Shown: positions 55,626 to 64,000, counted from the first letter of the stretch. The stretch is DNA of 64,000 nt from Mesorhizobium sp. dw_380 (GCF_018588885.1 NZ_JAFFIW010000012.1:62001-126000); one strand, 5' to 3'. Program-made: numbers and translations. Notes: a model not told the origin generated them from the letters alone.

Positions 55626-56648
55626 TCAGGCCGGGCGCTTGACCCGGCTTTTCAGCGTCTCGTAGCCTCGCGCCCCAAGCAGGGCACGGGCAAGGGCCTT
55701 GACGGCGCCCTTGCGGCCTTCCTGCGAGTTGATCTGCCGTAGCCTGGCCGGCAGGTTGCGCGCGGCCTGGCCGAGTGCCGGCAGCGACAGCGCATCGGGA
55801 AAGCTGACCATATGCGTCTCGACACACAGCACTGGCTTGCCGGATAGCTCGGTGATCTTCAGCGCCTGCGCATGCTCGCTTTCGATGAACAGCATGGCAT
55901 CGGATTTGCGGTAGAAATCGGCCTTGAAACTGCCATGCGCGCCAAGCCGCTGGCGCTCGGCCTTGCTCGGCAGGTCGAGCATGACCAATTGGTCATACTG
56001 GATTCCGTTCTTGGCCAGCCACGCCTCGGTCAGTCCACGGTATTTCTCAAGCCGGCTGGTGACCAACCAGCCGATCCTGTGGGTCGGGGCATGGAGCGGC
56101 CGCGCTTCGCTGAGGAATTTCTCGTAGGCCGGACCGTCGTCGTTTTCCGCTTCGGTCGGATCGAGGCAGAGCACGCCATCTATGTCGACGCAGCACTGCG
56201 CCAGGAATTTGTGGTGCATGAAATTCCACTGGAACATGCGCGGATGCGGCACGACGTCAAAGACGATATCGGTTTCAGGATGCTGCGGCTGCAGGCCGAA
56301 CACTGCGGCAAATGTAAAATCAGCCTCGATGCCGGCAGCCTCAATCCGTCCGCGGGCATCGCGCATGGCATTGCCGCCGGCGACGCTATCGTCGATCACC
56401 AGCACCTTGCGCATCTCCGAGACCTTGCGGTCGAGCGCAGCGCGGCGCTTGGTGACGCCCGACGTATAGACCCGGCCGTCCAGGAAGGAGTCCAAATCGG
56501 TCATCGGGATGTTCGCCGCGAGGCTCACCAGCGTTGCCGCCAGCACGCCGCTTCTGGGAACGCCAACCACCAGGTCGATGTCGCGCGGCAGCCGGTGAAG
56601 GTTGCTGACGATCGTGTCGTTCATGTCGGAGATCGATCGGTAGTGCAT
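55626..56648 (-). CDS. phosphoribosyltransferase-HAD fusion protein
   Basis: A 340-residue protein. The N-terminal half is a type I phosphoribosyltransferase fold (VVGVPRSGVLAATLVS, then KVLVIDDSVAGGNAMRDA, the PRPP loop). The second half begins CCVDIDGVLCLDP, a HAD motif I (DxDGVL), and continues through HRIGWLVTSRLEKYR (motif II-like). Similar fusions occur in polysaccharide clusters; the reaction is unknown. ATG 56648 is used. It is convergent with the GT4 gene and follows the flippase gene by 52 bp. Confidence 0.75.
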   Translation of the reverse strand: MHYRSISDMNDTIVSNLHRLPRDIDLVVGVPRSGVLAATLVSLAANIPMTDLDSFLDGRVYTSGVTKRRAALDRKVSEMRKVLVIDDSVAGGNAMRDARGRIEAAGIEADFTFAAVFGLQPQHPETDIVFDVVPHPRMFQWNFMHHKFLAQCCVDIDGVLCLDPTEAENDDGPAYEKFLSEARPLHAPTHRIGWLVTSRLEKYRGLTEAWLAKNGIQYDQLVMLDLPSKAERQRLGAHGSFKADFYRKSDAMLFIESEHAQALKITELSGKPVLCVETHMVSFPDALSLPALGQAARNLPARLRQINSQEGRKGAVKALARALLGARGYETLKSRVKRPA

Positions 56649-56700
56649 GAATCAGACCTGATGCTGGGTTGGATGTGGATAGCTGACAAAGGCGCCGAAA

Positions 56701-58197
56701 TTATTGCGCCTCACGCGGCGCTGCCGCCGGCGGCCGTGCCGGCAGCATTTTCAGGGCCTCGCGCAGGGCCTCGCGGCCGGATGCGAAGGCCAGCGCGACG
56801 ACGATGGTGATGAGGTAGGCGAGAATGGCGGCGCTGGCCAGGGCGATGACATGCTGTTGCGGCAGCAGCGGCTTGATCAGCCAGACCGCCGCCAGCGCCA
56901 GATGCGCGCCGAGCACGAACGGCGTTGCCGCGCGCAGCACATGGCTGGCCCGCAGCGGTCCGCTCTTGCCTACATAGAGCCACAGGAAAGGCGTGCGCAG
57001 ATACTCGCTGACAGCATAGGCGATCGCCACGCCGAGCGCGCCGTAGGGCAGGCCGAGCGCGAAGGCGAGCACCGATGTCACGGCCGTGATGATGCCCCAG
57101 CGCATGAAGTCGCCGGAGCGGCCCTGGCTGACGAAAAGCCAGCCCGCCGGATTGTTGAGCGGCTGCAGCAGGCCGGCAAAGCCGAGCGCCAGGAAGATCG
57201 AGGCGCTTGCGCGCCACTGTTCGCCGAGCACGAACGGGATCAGCACGTCCGACATGGCGGTGGCGAAGGCGACGCCGGGAAGGGCCACCAGCAGGATCAG
57301 CGGCATGACGCGCAGATAGGCGCTGCGGTAGCGGTCCGGCTCGTCCTTCAGCCTGGAAAGCGCCGGCACCATGACCTTCGACAGCGGATTGGTGATCTGG
57401 CTGAGCGGAAACAAGAGCAGCTTGTAGGCGCGATCATAAAGGCCGAGCTGCGCCTCGCCCCAGTATTTGCCGATCAGCACATTGTCGAGGTTGCGGGCAA
57501 AGAAATTGGCAAAGTTGAAGCCGGTGATGCCGGCGCCGAAATGGATCAGCTCGCCGATGCCGGCGACCTTGCGCGGCAGGCCGGGCCGCCAGCGCGAGCT
57601 TGCCCAATAGCACAGTGTCGGCAGCACGGCGCCGGTCAGCGTGCCGGCAAACAGCGCCCAATAGGAGCGGTCGATGAAGGTCCAGGCGATCGAGACGGCC
57701 AGTCCCGCGACGGCGCTGGCGACATCGATGATCGCCAGCCGGCCGAACTGCATGCGCCGCGTCAAAAGCGCCAGATGCTGGGCGCCGAGCCCATAGGCCA
57801 TGATCTGCAGCCCGAACGCGGCCACCAGCCCGGCCACGCGCGGCTCGCCGTAGAAGGCGGCGACCAAGGGTGCCGCACCCGCGAGCACGCAGGCCAGGAT
57901 CGCGCTGACCGCGACATTGATCCAGAAAAGGTAGTTCACCTCCTCATGACGGATGCCTGACTTCTGGATTGTCGCCTGGGTGAGGCCGAAATCCTGGAAC
58001 AGCGCGATGAAGGCCAGCACCGGCGCGCACATCGCCACGACGCCGAAATCCTGCGGCGACAGGAGCCGCGACAGCACAATGACGGATATGATCTGTGTCG
58101 CGACCCGCACCGATTGCGACAGGGCGGTCACCACCGCGCCACGCCCGACCGATTTGCGCAAGGAGCCCTCTGGCGGGTCGAATGGATTGGCTTCCAA
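56701..58197 (-). CDS. polysaccharide flippase (Wzx/MOP family)
   Basis: A 498-residue membrane protein with about 12 to 14 hydrophobic segments. QIISVIVLSRLLSPQDFGVV and FGAGITGFNFANFFARNLDN fit the polysaccharide biosynthesis/MOP flippase family (as S. meliloti ExoT-like proteins). It should move the lipid-linked repeat unit across the inner membrane. The start is taken as TTG 58197, with AGGA nine bases upstream; a longer open frame lacks family-like sequence. Two EPS/lasso palindromes precede it. Confidence 0.8.
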   Translation of the reverse strand: MEANPFDPPEGSLRKSVGRGAVVTALSQSVRVATQIISVIVLSRLLSPQDFGVVAMCAPVLAFIALFQDFGLTQATIQKSGIRHEEVNYLFWINVAVSAILACVLAGAAPLVAAFYGEPRVAGLVAAFGLQIMAYGLGAQHLALLTRRMQFGRLAIIDVASAVAGLAVSIAWTFIDRSYWALFAGTLTGAVLPTLCYWASSRWRPGLPRKVAGIGELIHFGAGITGFNFANFFARNLDNVLIGKYWGEAQLGLYDRAYKLLLFPLSQITNPLSKVMVPALSRLKDEPDRYRSAYLRVMPLILLVALPGVAFATAMSDVLIPFVLGEQWRASASIFLALGFAGLLQPLNNPAGWLFVSQGRSGDFMRWGIITAVTSVLAFALGLPYGALGVAIAYAVSEYLRTPFLWLYVGKSGPLRASHVLRAATPFVLGAHLALAAVWLIKPLLPQQHVIALASAAILAYLITIVVALAFASGREALREALKMLPARPPAAAPREAQ

Positions 58198-58274
58198 ATT
58201 CAGGATTCCTGATCTTTGCGCGGATTCCGAACCCGAAATCCACAACCACCGCCGACGCCAAACTACGGCAATAA

Positions 58275-58289
58275 TTTTGCAGTGCAACA
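58275..58289. promoter_or_regulatory. EPS/lasso palindrome, site 6 (before the flippase)
   Basis: TTTTGC-AGT-GCAACA, 78 bp before the flippase start. The left arm departs from the consensus at one position. Confidence 0.45.
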
Positions 58290-58315
58290 GAAAACGTGGA
58301 TCGTAGCGCCAAAAA

Positions 58316-58330
58316 TGTTGCGATGCACCA
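58316..58330. promoter_or_regulatory. EPS/lasso palindrome, site 7 (before the flippase)
   Basis: TGTTGC-GAT-GCACCA, 119 bp before the flippase start. It is preceded by CAAAAA as are sites 8 and 10. Confidence 0.45.
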
Positions 58331-58411
58331 TGCCGTGTGTGGATCGGCGTCGAGGCTCGGCACGACAGCTTCACGCCCCTCGGCGTCTATCTCATTGGCA
58401 ACGTCGCTGCC

Positions 58412-59206
58412 TCATTGGCCAACGTCGCTACGCCTGTATCCGTGAAGCGTCATGACCAATTTGTCCGAGGCGGCCATTGGTTCCCATTTGCCGGCCCAGC
58501 GCGGATCCATGATGGCGCCCCCTGCCACCCAAAGGTCGAAATATGGCTGCATGGGCTTGTTCGGAAAGGCTCCGCCGGCGGTATCGGCCGGCGTAACCAC
58601 GGCAACGTCCTTGCCATCGATGGAGAAGGTAACCCGCTTCCCGCCCTCATATTGTATGCCGAGCCGATAGTGTTTGCCCGAGAGGTCGCCGAGCAGGGCC
58701 CATTTGACCCAAACGGCCTTGTGCTTGTTATCGACGTTAGCCCAGACTGTAAGCTGCAAGCCCCTGGTGCCGACGAACTCGAAATCGATTTCCTCATGGG
58801 CTTTGTCGTTGAACACCCAAAGCGGCGCCGCGATCAGCCCTGGCCTCATCTTCGGCAGCGTTACGTCCACTTCCCATTTTGCCGATGTGGATGCGGAATT
58901 GGCTCCTGACATGACCTCCGCGGAGGCTTTCTCGCTGACGGTAAGTTGAAGTGCGCCGTCGACGATTTTGACGTTGGCGGCCTTCCAATCATAGCCTCCG
59001 AGCTTGGGCTCGCTCCATTGCGACGGCACGAAGGGGTTCGAGTATTTCCAAAGCTGGAGCTTGACTTCGGACCAGTCGGGAAGCTTGTCGAGGGCAGCGG
59101 CACCCTTTCCCGCCGCAGCGCTGTCGGCCAGTGCCTGGCGGGCGACAGTTTGAGCCGCGGTGGAGGCGGCCAAAAGCGCAAGGAGTTTTCTGCGTGTGAA
59201 ATTCAT
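58412..59206 (-). CDS. Tat-exported GH16 endoglycanase
   Basis: A 264-residue GH16 protein beginning MNFTRRKLLALLAASTAAQT, a twin-arginine signal (Arg5-Arg6). The catalytic motif is HEEIDFEFVG with Glu139, Asp141 and Glu143. It differs from the ExoK-like enzyme at 50196 in its export route and in most of its sequence. It is likely to trim the exopolysaccharide in the periplasm or outside. GGAGG precedes ATG 59206 and site 8 lies 155 bp upstream. Confidence 0.85.
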   Translation of the reverse strand: MNFTRRKLLALLAASTAAQTVARQALADSAAAGKGAAALDKLPDWSEVKLQLWKYSNPFVPSQWSEPKLGGYDWKAANVKIVDGALQLTVSEKASAEVMSGANSASTSAKWEVDVTLPKMRPGLIAAPLWVFNDKAHEEIDFEFVGTRGLQLTVWANVDNKHKAVWVKWALLGDLSGKHYRLGIQYEGGKRVTFSIDGKDVAVVTPADTAGGAFPNKPMQPYFDLWVAGGAIMDPRWAGKWEPMAASDKLVMTLHGYRRSDVGQ

Positions 59207-59340
59207 CGGTAGCCTCCATTGGCCGCCTTGACCTTGTCGGCGGCGATATTCGAGCTAGCATTCGGCGCGGCTCGTGGCAGTGCGGCGATGGCTTGCGCGC
59301 CATTGAGGGCCGAGCCCTAAACCAACGATAAGGCGATTTT

Positions 59341-59375
59341 TTGCTACGCGGCATCAAAAATGTTGCGATGCAACA
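59341..59375. promoter_or_regulatory. EPS/lasso palindrome, site 8, inside a 35-bp conserved block
   Basis: TGTTGC-GAT-GCAACA (59361-59375), a perfect inverted repeat in the arms. The whole block 59341-59375 (starting TTGCTACGCGGCA) recurs at 61152-61186 with two changes. Confidence 0.6.
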
Positions 59376-59418
59376 AAATTGATCTCCTTTTCGGGTGGAT
59401 TATGGCGGCCGGGCCCGG

Positions 59419-60765
59419 TTATCCGCGATCAGGATGGGCGGACAAATGAGCCGCGGTTGCAACGCTCGCAGCAGTGCTCAAGCCGCCGGCTGCCGGGATG
59501 TGGCGGGCTCGCCCGATTGCATTCTGCCGGCCAGGATCGAACGGCAGCGGCATGGGCTGAAGGGTTTCGCGCGGCAGCGATTGGGGAGACGAAACGTCGA
59601 GGGCAGGATCGAGTTGCGCCGGCTCGCGTGCTCTTTCCAGTGCGACACGGTCGTAAAGCGCATCGAAAAACGCGGCTGCGGGCTCTGCCGCGAACATGAC
59701 CTCCGCAGTCCTGCGAGCCTCGCGTCGCAGCGGCGCCATCAAGGCTGGCTGCCCGATATATGGTTTCAGCCGTTCGATGGCCAGACTGGCGAGCCGTTCG
59801 ACTTCATCGCGGAAATACTGGGCGTATTTCGCTTCCCCGCGCGAGTCATATCCCGGGCTCGACCAATCGCCGATATCGTCGAGTTCTACGGGCAATGAGA
59901 TCCCGTTGACGCCATCCTCCAGGAATTCCGGCAAGGCACATACTTTCGTTCCAAGAACCGGCGTGTGCTCGGACATCGATTCCAGCGCCGAATAACCGAA
60001 GGTGTCGCCAAGAGTGGCGAGGATGCAGAAATGCGAATTGCGCAGCAAGTGTCGGACCCCTTGGTTCGGCAACAGCCCGTGATGCCGGACGTTCTTAAGT
60101 TCAAGCAGCTTGATGTAGGGGTCGAAGAAGCCCGGACTTGTCGGATCCGTCCATATATGACCGCCGACCTGGAGACTGGAGACGATGTTCACCCGGATCG
60201 GCAAGTTCTGGTCAATGGCCTTTTCCGCGATCTTGACCGCAACGCATCCGCCCTTGCGGCCAAAATGGGCGCCGACAAATGTCAGCACCAGCTCCTGGGC
60301 GGTGTCTTGCGCCATCGCGTCTTCCGTTGCCGGGACAATGATGTTCGGGTGGCGGACCAGCAGCTTTTCCGTCAACAGGCCGAGTTCCGGATTGTCGGCG
60401 TGCTGGCGCAGAAAACTCCTGCGGGCAAAATGCGACAAGGCGATAATGCGGCGGCAACCGGGATTGGTGATCCGCGACACCAGATAGCGTGCCATCAGCC
60501 CGCGTTTGCGAAGCGCGAACTGCCGCGGCAAATGGGATTCGAACGACATGATGTACTTGGAGGAATTGAGCGGTATCCGGTTGAATGCATGCACCACGTC
60601 GACAGACGGCGCAGGTTCGATCAGCGTTACACCTTCCAGCTTCGATGAGACCAGGTTCAGGGGCAGAAATCGCTGCCGCAGGATCGTATGCCTGGACATT
60701 CGCGGTGTAACGAAGCTTGTCGGATACTTGTCGTCATAGACGGCGATACGAAGAGACTTACCCAT
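59419..60765 (-). CDS. GT4-family glycosyltransferase
   Basis: A 448-residue GT-B enzyme. VLTFVGAHFGRKGGCVAVKI marks the start of the C-terminal domain, and ILATLGDTFGYSALESMSEH with TPVLGTKVCALPEFLEDGVN form the GT4 nucleotide-sugar site. The last 60 residues are an unstructured Pro/Ala-rich tail. The gene is divergent from the next glycosyltransferase over 471 bp that hold sites 9 and 10 and no gene. Donor and acceptor are unknown. Confidence 0.82.
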   Translation of the reverse strand: MGKSLRIAVYDDKYPTSFVTPRMSRHTILRQRFLPLNLVSSKLEGVTLIEPAPSVDVVHAFNRIPLNSSKYIMSFESHLPRQFALRKRGLMARYLVSRITNPGCRRIIALSHFARRSFLRQHADNPELGLLTEKLLVRHPNIIVPATEDAMAQDTAQELVLTFVGAHFGRKGGCVAVKIAEKAIDQNLPIRVNIVSSLQVGGHIWTDPTSPGFFDPYIKLLELKNVRHHGLLPNQGVRHLLRNSHFCILATLGDTFGYSALESMSEHTPVLGTKVCALPEFLEDGVNGISLPVELDDIGDWSSPGYDSRGEAKYAQYFRDEVERLASLAIERLKPYIGQPALMAPLRREARRTAEVMFAAEPAAAFFDALYDRVALERAREPAQLDPALDVSSPQSLPRETLQPMPLPFDPGRQNAIGRARHIPAAGGLSTAASVATAAHLSAHPDRG

Positions 60766-60935
60766 ACAGCACCACCTGCATTCAACAGCGGCATCAAGGG
60801 GGTATTCGCAACCATTTCAAAGGCGCAGCAGCGCTGCAGTCGACATGCCATACCGCGCTGCAACTGAGTGCAGGCGCGCATCCCCTAGCCGAATTCAAAG
60901 CCCAACTTCCCTGCCAAGAACTCAACATCATTTTT

Positions 60936-60950
60936 TGTTGCAGTGCAATA
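60936..60950. promoter_or_regulatory. EPS/lasso palindrome, site 9
   Basis: TGTTGC-AGT-GCAATA, 171 bp before the minus-strand glycosyltransferase. Confidence 0.5.
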
Positions 60951-61151
60951 CAAATTTAGCGATTGATTAACTACGAGCGCTGTTGCCCGAGGGATCACGG
61001 CTGGCCAGGTGAAGTTGCCATTTTGCCGCGATAAAGGCCGAAACCGCCGAATCGCCCGGGCCCGCAGCCCCTATCGCGTTGCGCTGCTCGCCTGCGCGTC
61101 CATTTTCGCGCGCTGCCAAGCTCAGTGTGCGGTGCGGTAGAGGTGACTTTC

Positions 61152-61186
61152 TTGCTACGCGGCACCAAAAATGTTGCGATGCAGCA
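61152..61186. promoter_or_regulatory. EPS/lasso palindrome, site 10, second copy of the 35-bp block
   Basis: TGTTGC-GAT-GCAGCA (61172-61186) within a 35-bp block matching 59341-59375 at 33 of 35 positions, 51 bp before the plus-strand glycosyltransferase. Confidence 0.6.
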
Positions 61187-61236
61187 AAAGCTGTACTAGC
61201 ATTCCCTTGGGTGGGTCAAACAGCGGTCGAGTTTTC

Positions 61237-62403
61237 ATGCTGCATGTCTTGTACCTGGTGCACGATGTCTCCGATCCGGCGGTCCGCCGGCGGATCACAA
61301 TGCTCAGAACAGGCGGCGCCCAGGTTACCTTGGCAGGCTTCCGCCGCACCGCCAACCCTATTGCGGATATAGAAGGATTGCGGCCGATCGACCTTGGCGG
61401 GACACGTGACGGCCGATTCGCCCAGCGCCTTGCGGCGGTGGCGAAAGCTGGGATTTCAATCGGTTCAAAGCTTGCGGGCGTTCCGAGGCCCGATCTCATC
61501 ATCGCGCGCAACCTGGAAATGCTGGCGCTTGCCCGCCGCGCCAGGTCGGCTTTCGGCGCCACGGTGCCGATCGTCTATGAATGCCTCGACATCCACCGCC
61601 TGGTGCTCCGCGAGGATGCTCTTGGCAAGGCGCTGCGCGCCATGGAGCGTTATTTGGCGCGGGACGTGAAGCTGCTGGTGACCAGTTCGCCCGCCTTCAT
61701 CGCCAATTATTTCAAGCCGTTCGGCCAGGTCGCGGCACCCGTCGAGCTGGTCGAGAACAAGTATTTCGAGGCGACAGCGATCTTGCCCGGTGAACGTGAG
61801 GCGGTGCTCGCCGCCCCGCCATGGCGCATCGGCTGGTTCGGGGCGCTGCGCTGCCGCCGCTCCCTCGAACTGCTGGCCGATTTCACGCGCCGCATGGAGG
61901 GACGTTTCGAGGTCGTGCTGCGCGGCCGCCCGGCCTTGTCCGAATTCCCGGATTTCCATGCCTTCGTCGATGCCGAGCCTTACCTGTCGTTTCACGGCCC
62001 CTACCGCAATCCGGAGGACATGGCGGCGATCTACCAGGACGTCCATTTCTCCTGGGCGATCGACTTCTTCGAAGAGGGGCAGAATTCGGAATGGCTGCTG
62101 CCCAACCGCCTCTATGAAGGCTGCCGCTTCGGCGCGGTCCCGATCTCGATGGGCCATACAGAAACCGGACGGTTCCTCAGCCGGCAGAACATCGGCGTTC
62201 TTCTGCCCCAGGCCACGTCGGACGCGCTCGAAACAGCACTCGGCAAGATGGAGGAGCACCGCTTCGGCAGGCTGAAGGCGACCGTGCTTGCCCACAATCC
62301 GAAGACATGGAGCCACGACCGCAGCGACTGCCGGGCACTGGTCGAAAAGCTGCGCCGCCTGACCGGCCTGCGCGAACCCATTGCGGCCGAGGCCATGGCA
62401 TAG
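61237..62403 (+). CDS. glycosyltransferase (GT-B fold)
   Basis: A 388-residue protein. LYLVHDVSDPAVRRRITMLR and TLAGFRRTANPIADIEGL are the N-terminal sugar-transferase part, and LRGRPALSEFPDFHAFVDAE and SEWLLPNRLYEGCRFGAVPI are in the C-terminal part with the E-x7-E-like region. It resembles glycosyltransferases next to exoA-like genes in Rhizobiales. ATG 61237 is used. It starts a transcript with the exoA- and exoM-like genes (15-bp gap, then overlap). Confidence 0.75.
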   Translation: MLHVLYLVHDVSDPAVRRRITMLRTGGAQVTLAGFRRTANPIADIEGLRPIDLGGTRDGRFAQRLAAVAKAGISIGSKLAGVPRPDLIIARNLEMLALARRARSAFGATVPIVYECLDIHRLVLREDALGKALRAMERYLARDVKLLVTSSPAFIANYFKPFGQVAAPVELVENKYFEATAILPGEREAVLAAPPWRIGWFGALRCRRSLELLADFTRRMEGRFEVVLRGRPALSEFPDFHAFVDAEPYLSFHGPYRNPEDMAAIYQDVHFSWAIDFFEEGQNSEWLLPNRLYEGCRFGAVPISMGHTETGRFLSRQNIGVLLPQATSDALETALGKMEEHRFGRLKATVLAHNPKTWSHDRSDCRALVEKLRRLTGLREPIAAEAMA

Positions 62404-62418
62404 GATGAACATCGCCCG

Positions 62419-63408
62419 ATGACGCAAGCGCTTCCTTCCAGCCTGATCGTGATCCCTTGCCTGAACGAGGCGGCCCATATCGGTGCGCTGCTCGATCAGT
62501 TGCGGCCCTCGGCCGAAAGGCTCGGCGCCAGGATTATCGTTGCCGATGGCGGCAGCACCGATGGCACGTTGGCCATCGTCGAGGATGTCGCTGCCAGGGA
62601 TGCGCGCGTCATCCTGCTGCACAACAGGCGCCGCATACAGAGCGCGGCGATCAATCTCGCCGTCGGCACTTTCGGCGAGGGTGCTCGCTACCTGATCCGC
62701 ATCGACGCGCATGGCGGTTATCCCGACGATTACTGCGACCGGCTGGTCGAGGAGGCCTTGGCGACGGGCGCTGATTCGGTCGTGGTTTCCATGCTGACCA
62801 GCGGCAGCGGCGCCGTGCAGAAAGCCGCCGCCGCGGCACAGAATTCCAAACTCGGCACCGGCGGCTCCAAGCACCGCCACCTCTCCGCCGGGGAGTGGAT
62901 CGACCATGGCCATCACGCGCTGATGCGGATATCGGCCTTCGGTGCCGTCGGCGGTTATGACGAGACGTTCAGCCACAATGAGGATGCCGAACTCGACTAC
63001 CGGCTGCGGCAGGCCGGCTACAAGATCTGGATGAGCGGCAAGACGCAGATGGTCTACTATCCCCGCGCCTCGCTCAAAGGCCTCTATTTCCAGTATCTCG
63101 GCTATGGCCGCGGCCGCGCCAAGAACGTGCTGAAGCACCGCGTCATTCCGAAGATCCGGCAGATGGTGCCGTTGGCGGTCTTCCCGGTGGTTCTTCTGGC
63201 GGCCTTTTCCTTCGTGCACTGGATCGCAGCAGTGCCGCTGCTGCTGTGGGTATCGGTGTGCCTGGGTTACGGCCTGGCGGCAGCCATTCGCCAGCGCAAG
63301 GCCGACATCGCGCTCGCCGGCGTCTCGGCCATGGTCATGCATTTCGGCTGGTCCGTCGGCTTCTGGCTGCAGCTTCTCGGCCTCGGCGCGCGACGCGGGG
63401 TGGCGTGA
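62419..63408 (+). CDS. exoA: succinoglycan-type glycosyltransferase (ExoA-like)
   Basis: A 329-residue GT2 enzyme, the length of S. meliloti ExoA. LIVIPCLNEAAHIGALLDQL, IIVADGGSTDGT, LIRIDAHGGYP (a variant DxD), HNEDAELDYRLRQAG and two C-terminal membrane segments (about residues 250-320) are present. ExoA adds an early beta-1,3-linked glucose in succinoglycan; the same is likely here. The stop overlaps the next start by one base. Confidence 0.88.
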   Translation: MTQALPSSLIVIPCLNEAAHIGALLDQLRPSAERLGARIIVADGGSTDGTLAIVEDVAARDARVILLHNRRRIQSAAINLAVGTFGEGARYLIRIDAHGGYPDDYCDRLVEEALATGADSVVVSMLTSGSGAVQKAAAAAQNSKLGTGGSKHRHLSAGEWIDHGHHALMRISAFGAVGGYDETFSHNEDAELDYRLRQAGYKIWMSGKTQMVYYPRASLKGLYFQYLGYGRGRAKNVLKHRVIPKIRQMVPLAVFPVVLLAAFSFVHWIAAVPLLLWVSVCLGYGLAAAIRQRKADIALAGVSAMVMHFGWSVGFWLQLLGLGARRGVA

Positions 63409-64000
63409 TGGCGGTTCAGGCCAAGAACCGCAGCATCGACATCGGCGTGTGCACGTTCCGGCGGCCGGAACTGGCCGACACGCTGCGCTCGCTTGCCGCC
63501 ATGGACATGCCTGAAGGCTTCGATGTCGGCATCGTCGTCGCCGACAATGACGACACGCCGAGCGCCAGGGAACTGGTAACGGCGCTGTCGCGGGAACTGA
63601 CCTTGCCGATCCGCTATCATCATTGCCCGGCTCGCAACATCTCGATCGCCCGCAACGCTTGCCTCGATGCCAGCGAGGCGGATTTCCTCGCCTTCATCGA
63701 CGACGACGAGACGGCCACCGCCCGTTGGCTCGCCGAACTGGTGGCGACGGCTGACGTGAGCGGTGCTGCCGCCGTGCTCGGTCCGGTGCGGGCGCTTTAC
63801 CGCCCGGATGCGCCGGACTGGATGCGGCGCGGCGACTTTCATTCCACCTTGCCCGTCTGGGTGCATGGCGAGATCCGCACCGGCTACACCTGCAACGTCC
63901 TGCTCCGCGTCGGGACGGACAGCCTGCGCGGCCGCCGCTTCAGCCTGGCGCGCGGCCAGACCGGCGGCGAGGACACTGAGTTCTTCGACCAGATGCACAA
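63408..64000 (+). CDS. GT2 glycosyltransferase, ExoM-like, 3' end outside the window
   Basis: The first 197 residues are visible. IDIGVCTFRRPELADTLRSL, DVGIVVADNDDTPSARELV, RNISIARNACLDASEADFLA and FIDDDETATARWL (DDDE, the metal site) resemble ExoM, which adds a glucose in succinoglycan. GYTCNVLLR and GQTGGEDTEFFDQM are in the acceptor part. The start ATG 63408 overlaps the previous stop. Confidence 0.82.
   Translation, partial: MAVQAKNRSIDIGVCTFRRPELADTLRSLAAMDMPEGFDVGIVVADNDDTPSARELVTALSRELTLPIRYHHCPARNISIARNACLDASEADFLAFIDDDETATARWLAELVATADVSGAAAVLGPVRALYRPDAPDWMRRGDFHSTLPVWVHGEIRTGYTCNVLLRVGTDSLRGRRFSLARGQTGGEDTEFFDQMH

Overview
The window looks like a chromosomal segment of a Mesorhizobium-like alphaproteobacterium (Rhizobiales). 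This is inferred from the high GC, the TIGR02300-type acidic protein beside aroA and a tRNA-Ala, exo-type polysaccharide genes, a heterotetrameric sarcosine oxidase operon, and intergenic palindromes of a kind I associate with Mesorhizobium. No sequence search was possible; every family call is by reading the translation.

Layout. 1-3.1 kb: 5' part of aroA (-), a TIGR02300 protein, tRNA-Ala(GGC) followed by three 18-bp tandem repeats, two overlapping small paralogous genes and a Crp/Fnr regulator. 3.1-9.6 kb: a sugar-acid module: D-galactonate dehydratase and its GntR regulator divergent from an AraFGH-type sugar ABC transporter and an SDR dehydrogenase. 9.6-21.6 kb: an organosulfur module: GntR regulator, SsuD-like and SfnG-like flavin monooxygenases, a FAD/NAD(P) protein, a complete five-gene branched-chain-amino-acid-type ABC transporter, an SfnB-like acyl-CoA-dehydrogenase-fold enzyme and an FMN reductase. 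22.2-29.7 kb: soxBDAG, a TetR regulator with matching palindromes in front of soxB and of itself, and an aldehyde dehydrogenase. 29.7-36 kb: DUF1349 protein, glycosyltransferase, an atypical disulfide-oxidoreductase-fold flavoprotein, a glucoamylase-like protein and an SDR.

36-64 kb is an exopolysaccharide region: ExoQ-like polymerase, ExoF- and ExoY-like proteins, a small ExoX/SyrA-like repressor, UDP-glucose dehydrogenase, two GH16 endoglycanases (one apparently Sec-, one Tat-exported), a flippase, at least six glycosyltransferases including ExoA- and ExoM-like ones, a PRT-HAD fusion, and a GMC dehydrogenase with a Tat-leader small partner. Inside it (40.7-48.3 kb) lies a complete class II lasso-peptide biosynthetic cluster: a 50-residue precursor gene at 46484-46636, an RRE protein, a leader peptidase, a macrolactam synthetase, an HPr-kinase-like tailoring kinase and an ABC exporter on one strand, with a PF14907-like nucleotidyltransferase diverging from them. 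The predicted core is 24 residues with Gly1, Asp9 and a C-terminal Ser, the residue phosphorylated in paeninodin-type lasso peptides.

The main unexpected observation is a 15-bp palindrome, roughly TRTTGC-NNN-GCANNA, found ten times in intergenic DNA of the 36-61 kb block: in front of the ExoQ-like gene, exoY, the lasso precursor (two copies), a coiled-coil gene, the flippase (two), the Tat GH16 and two glycosyltransferases. This suggests that the lasso peptide and the polysaccharide genes share one regulator.
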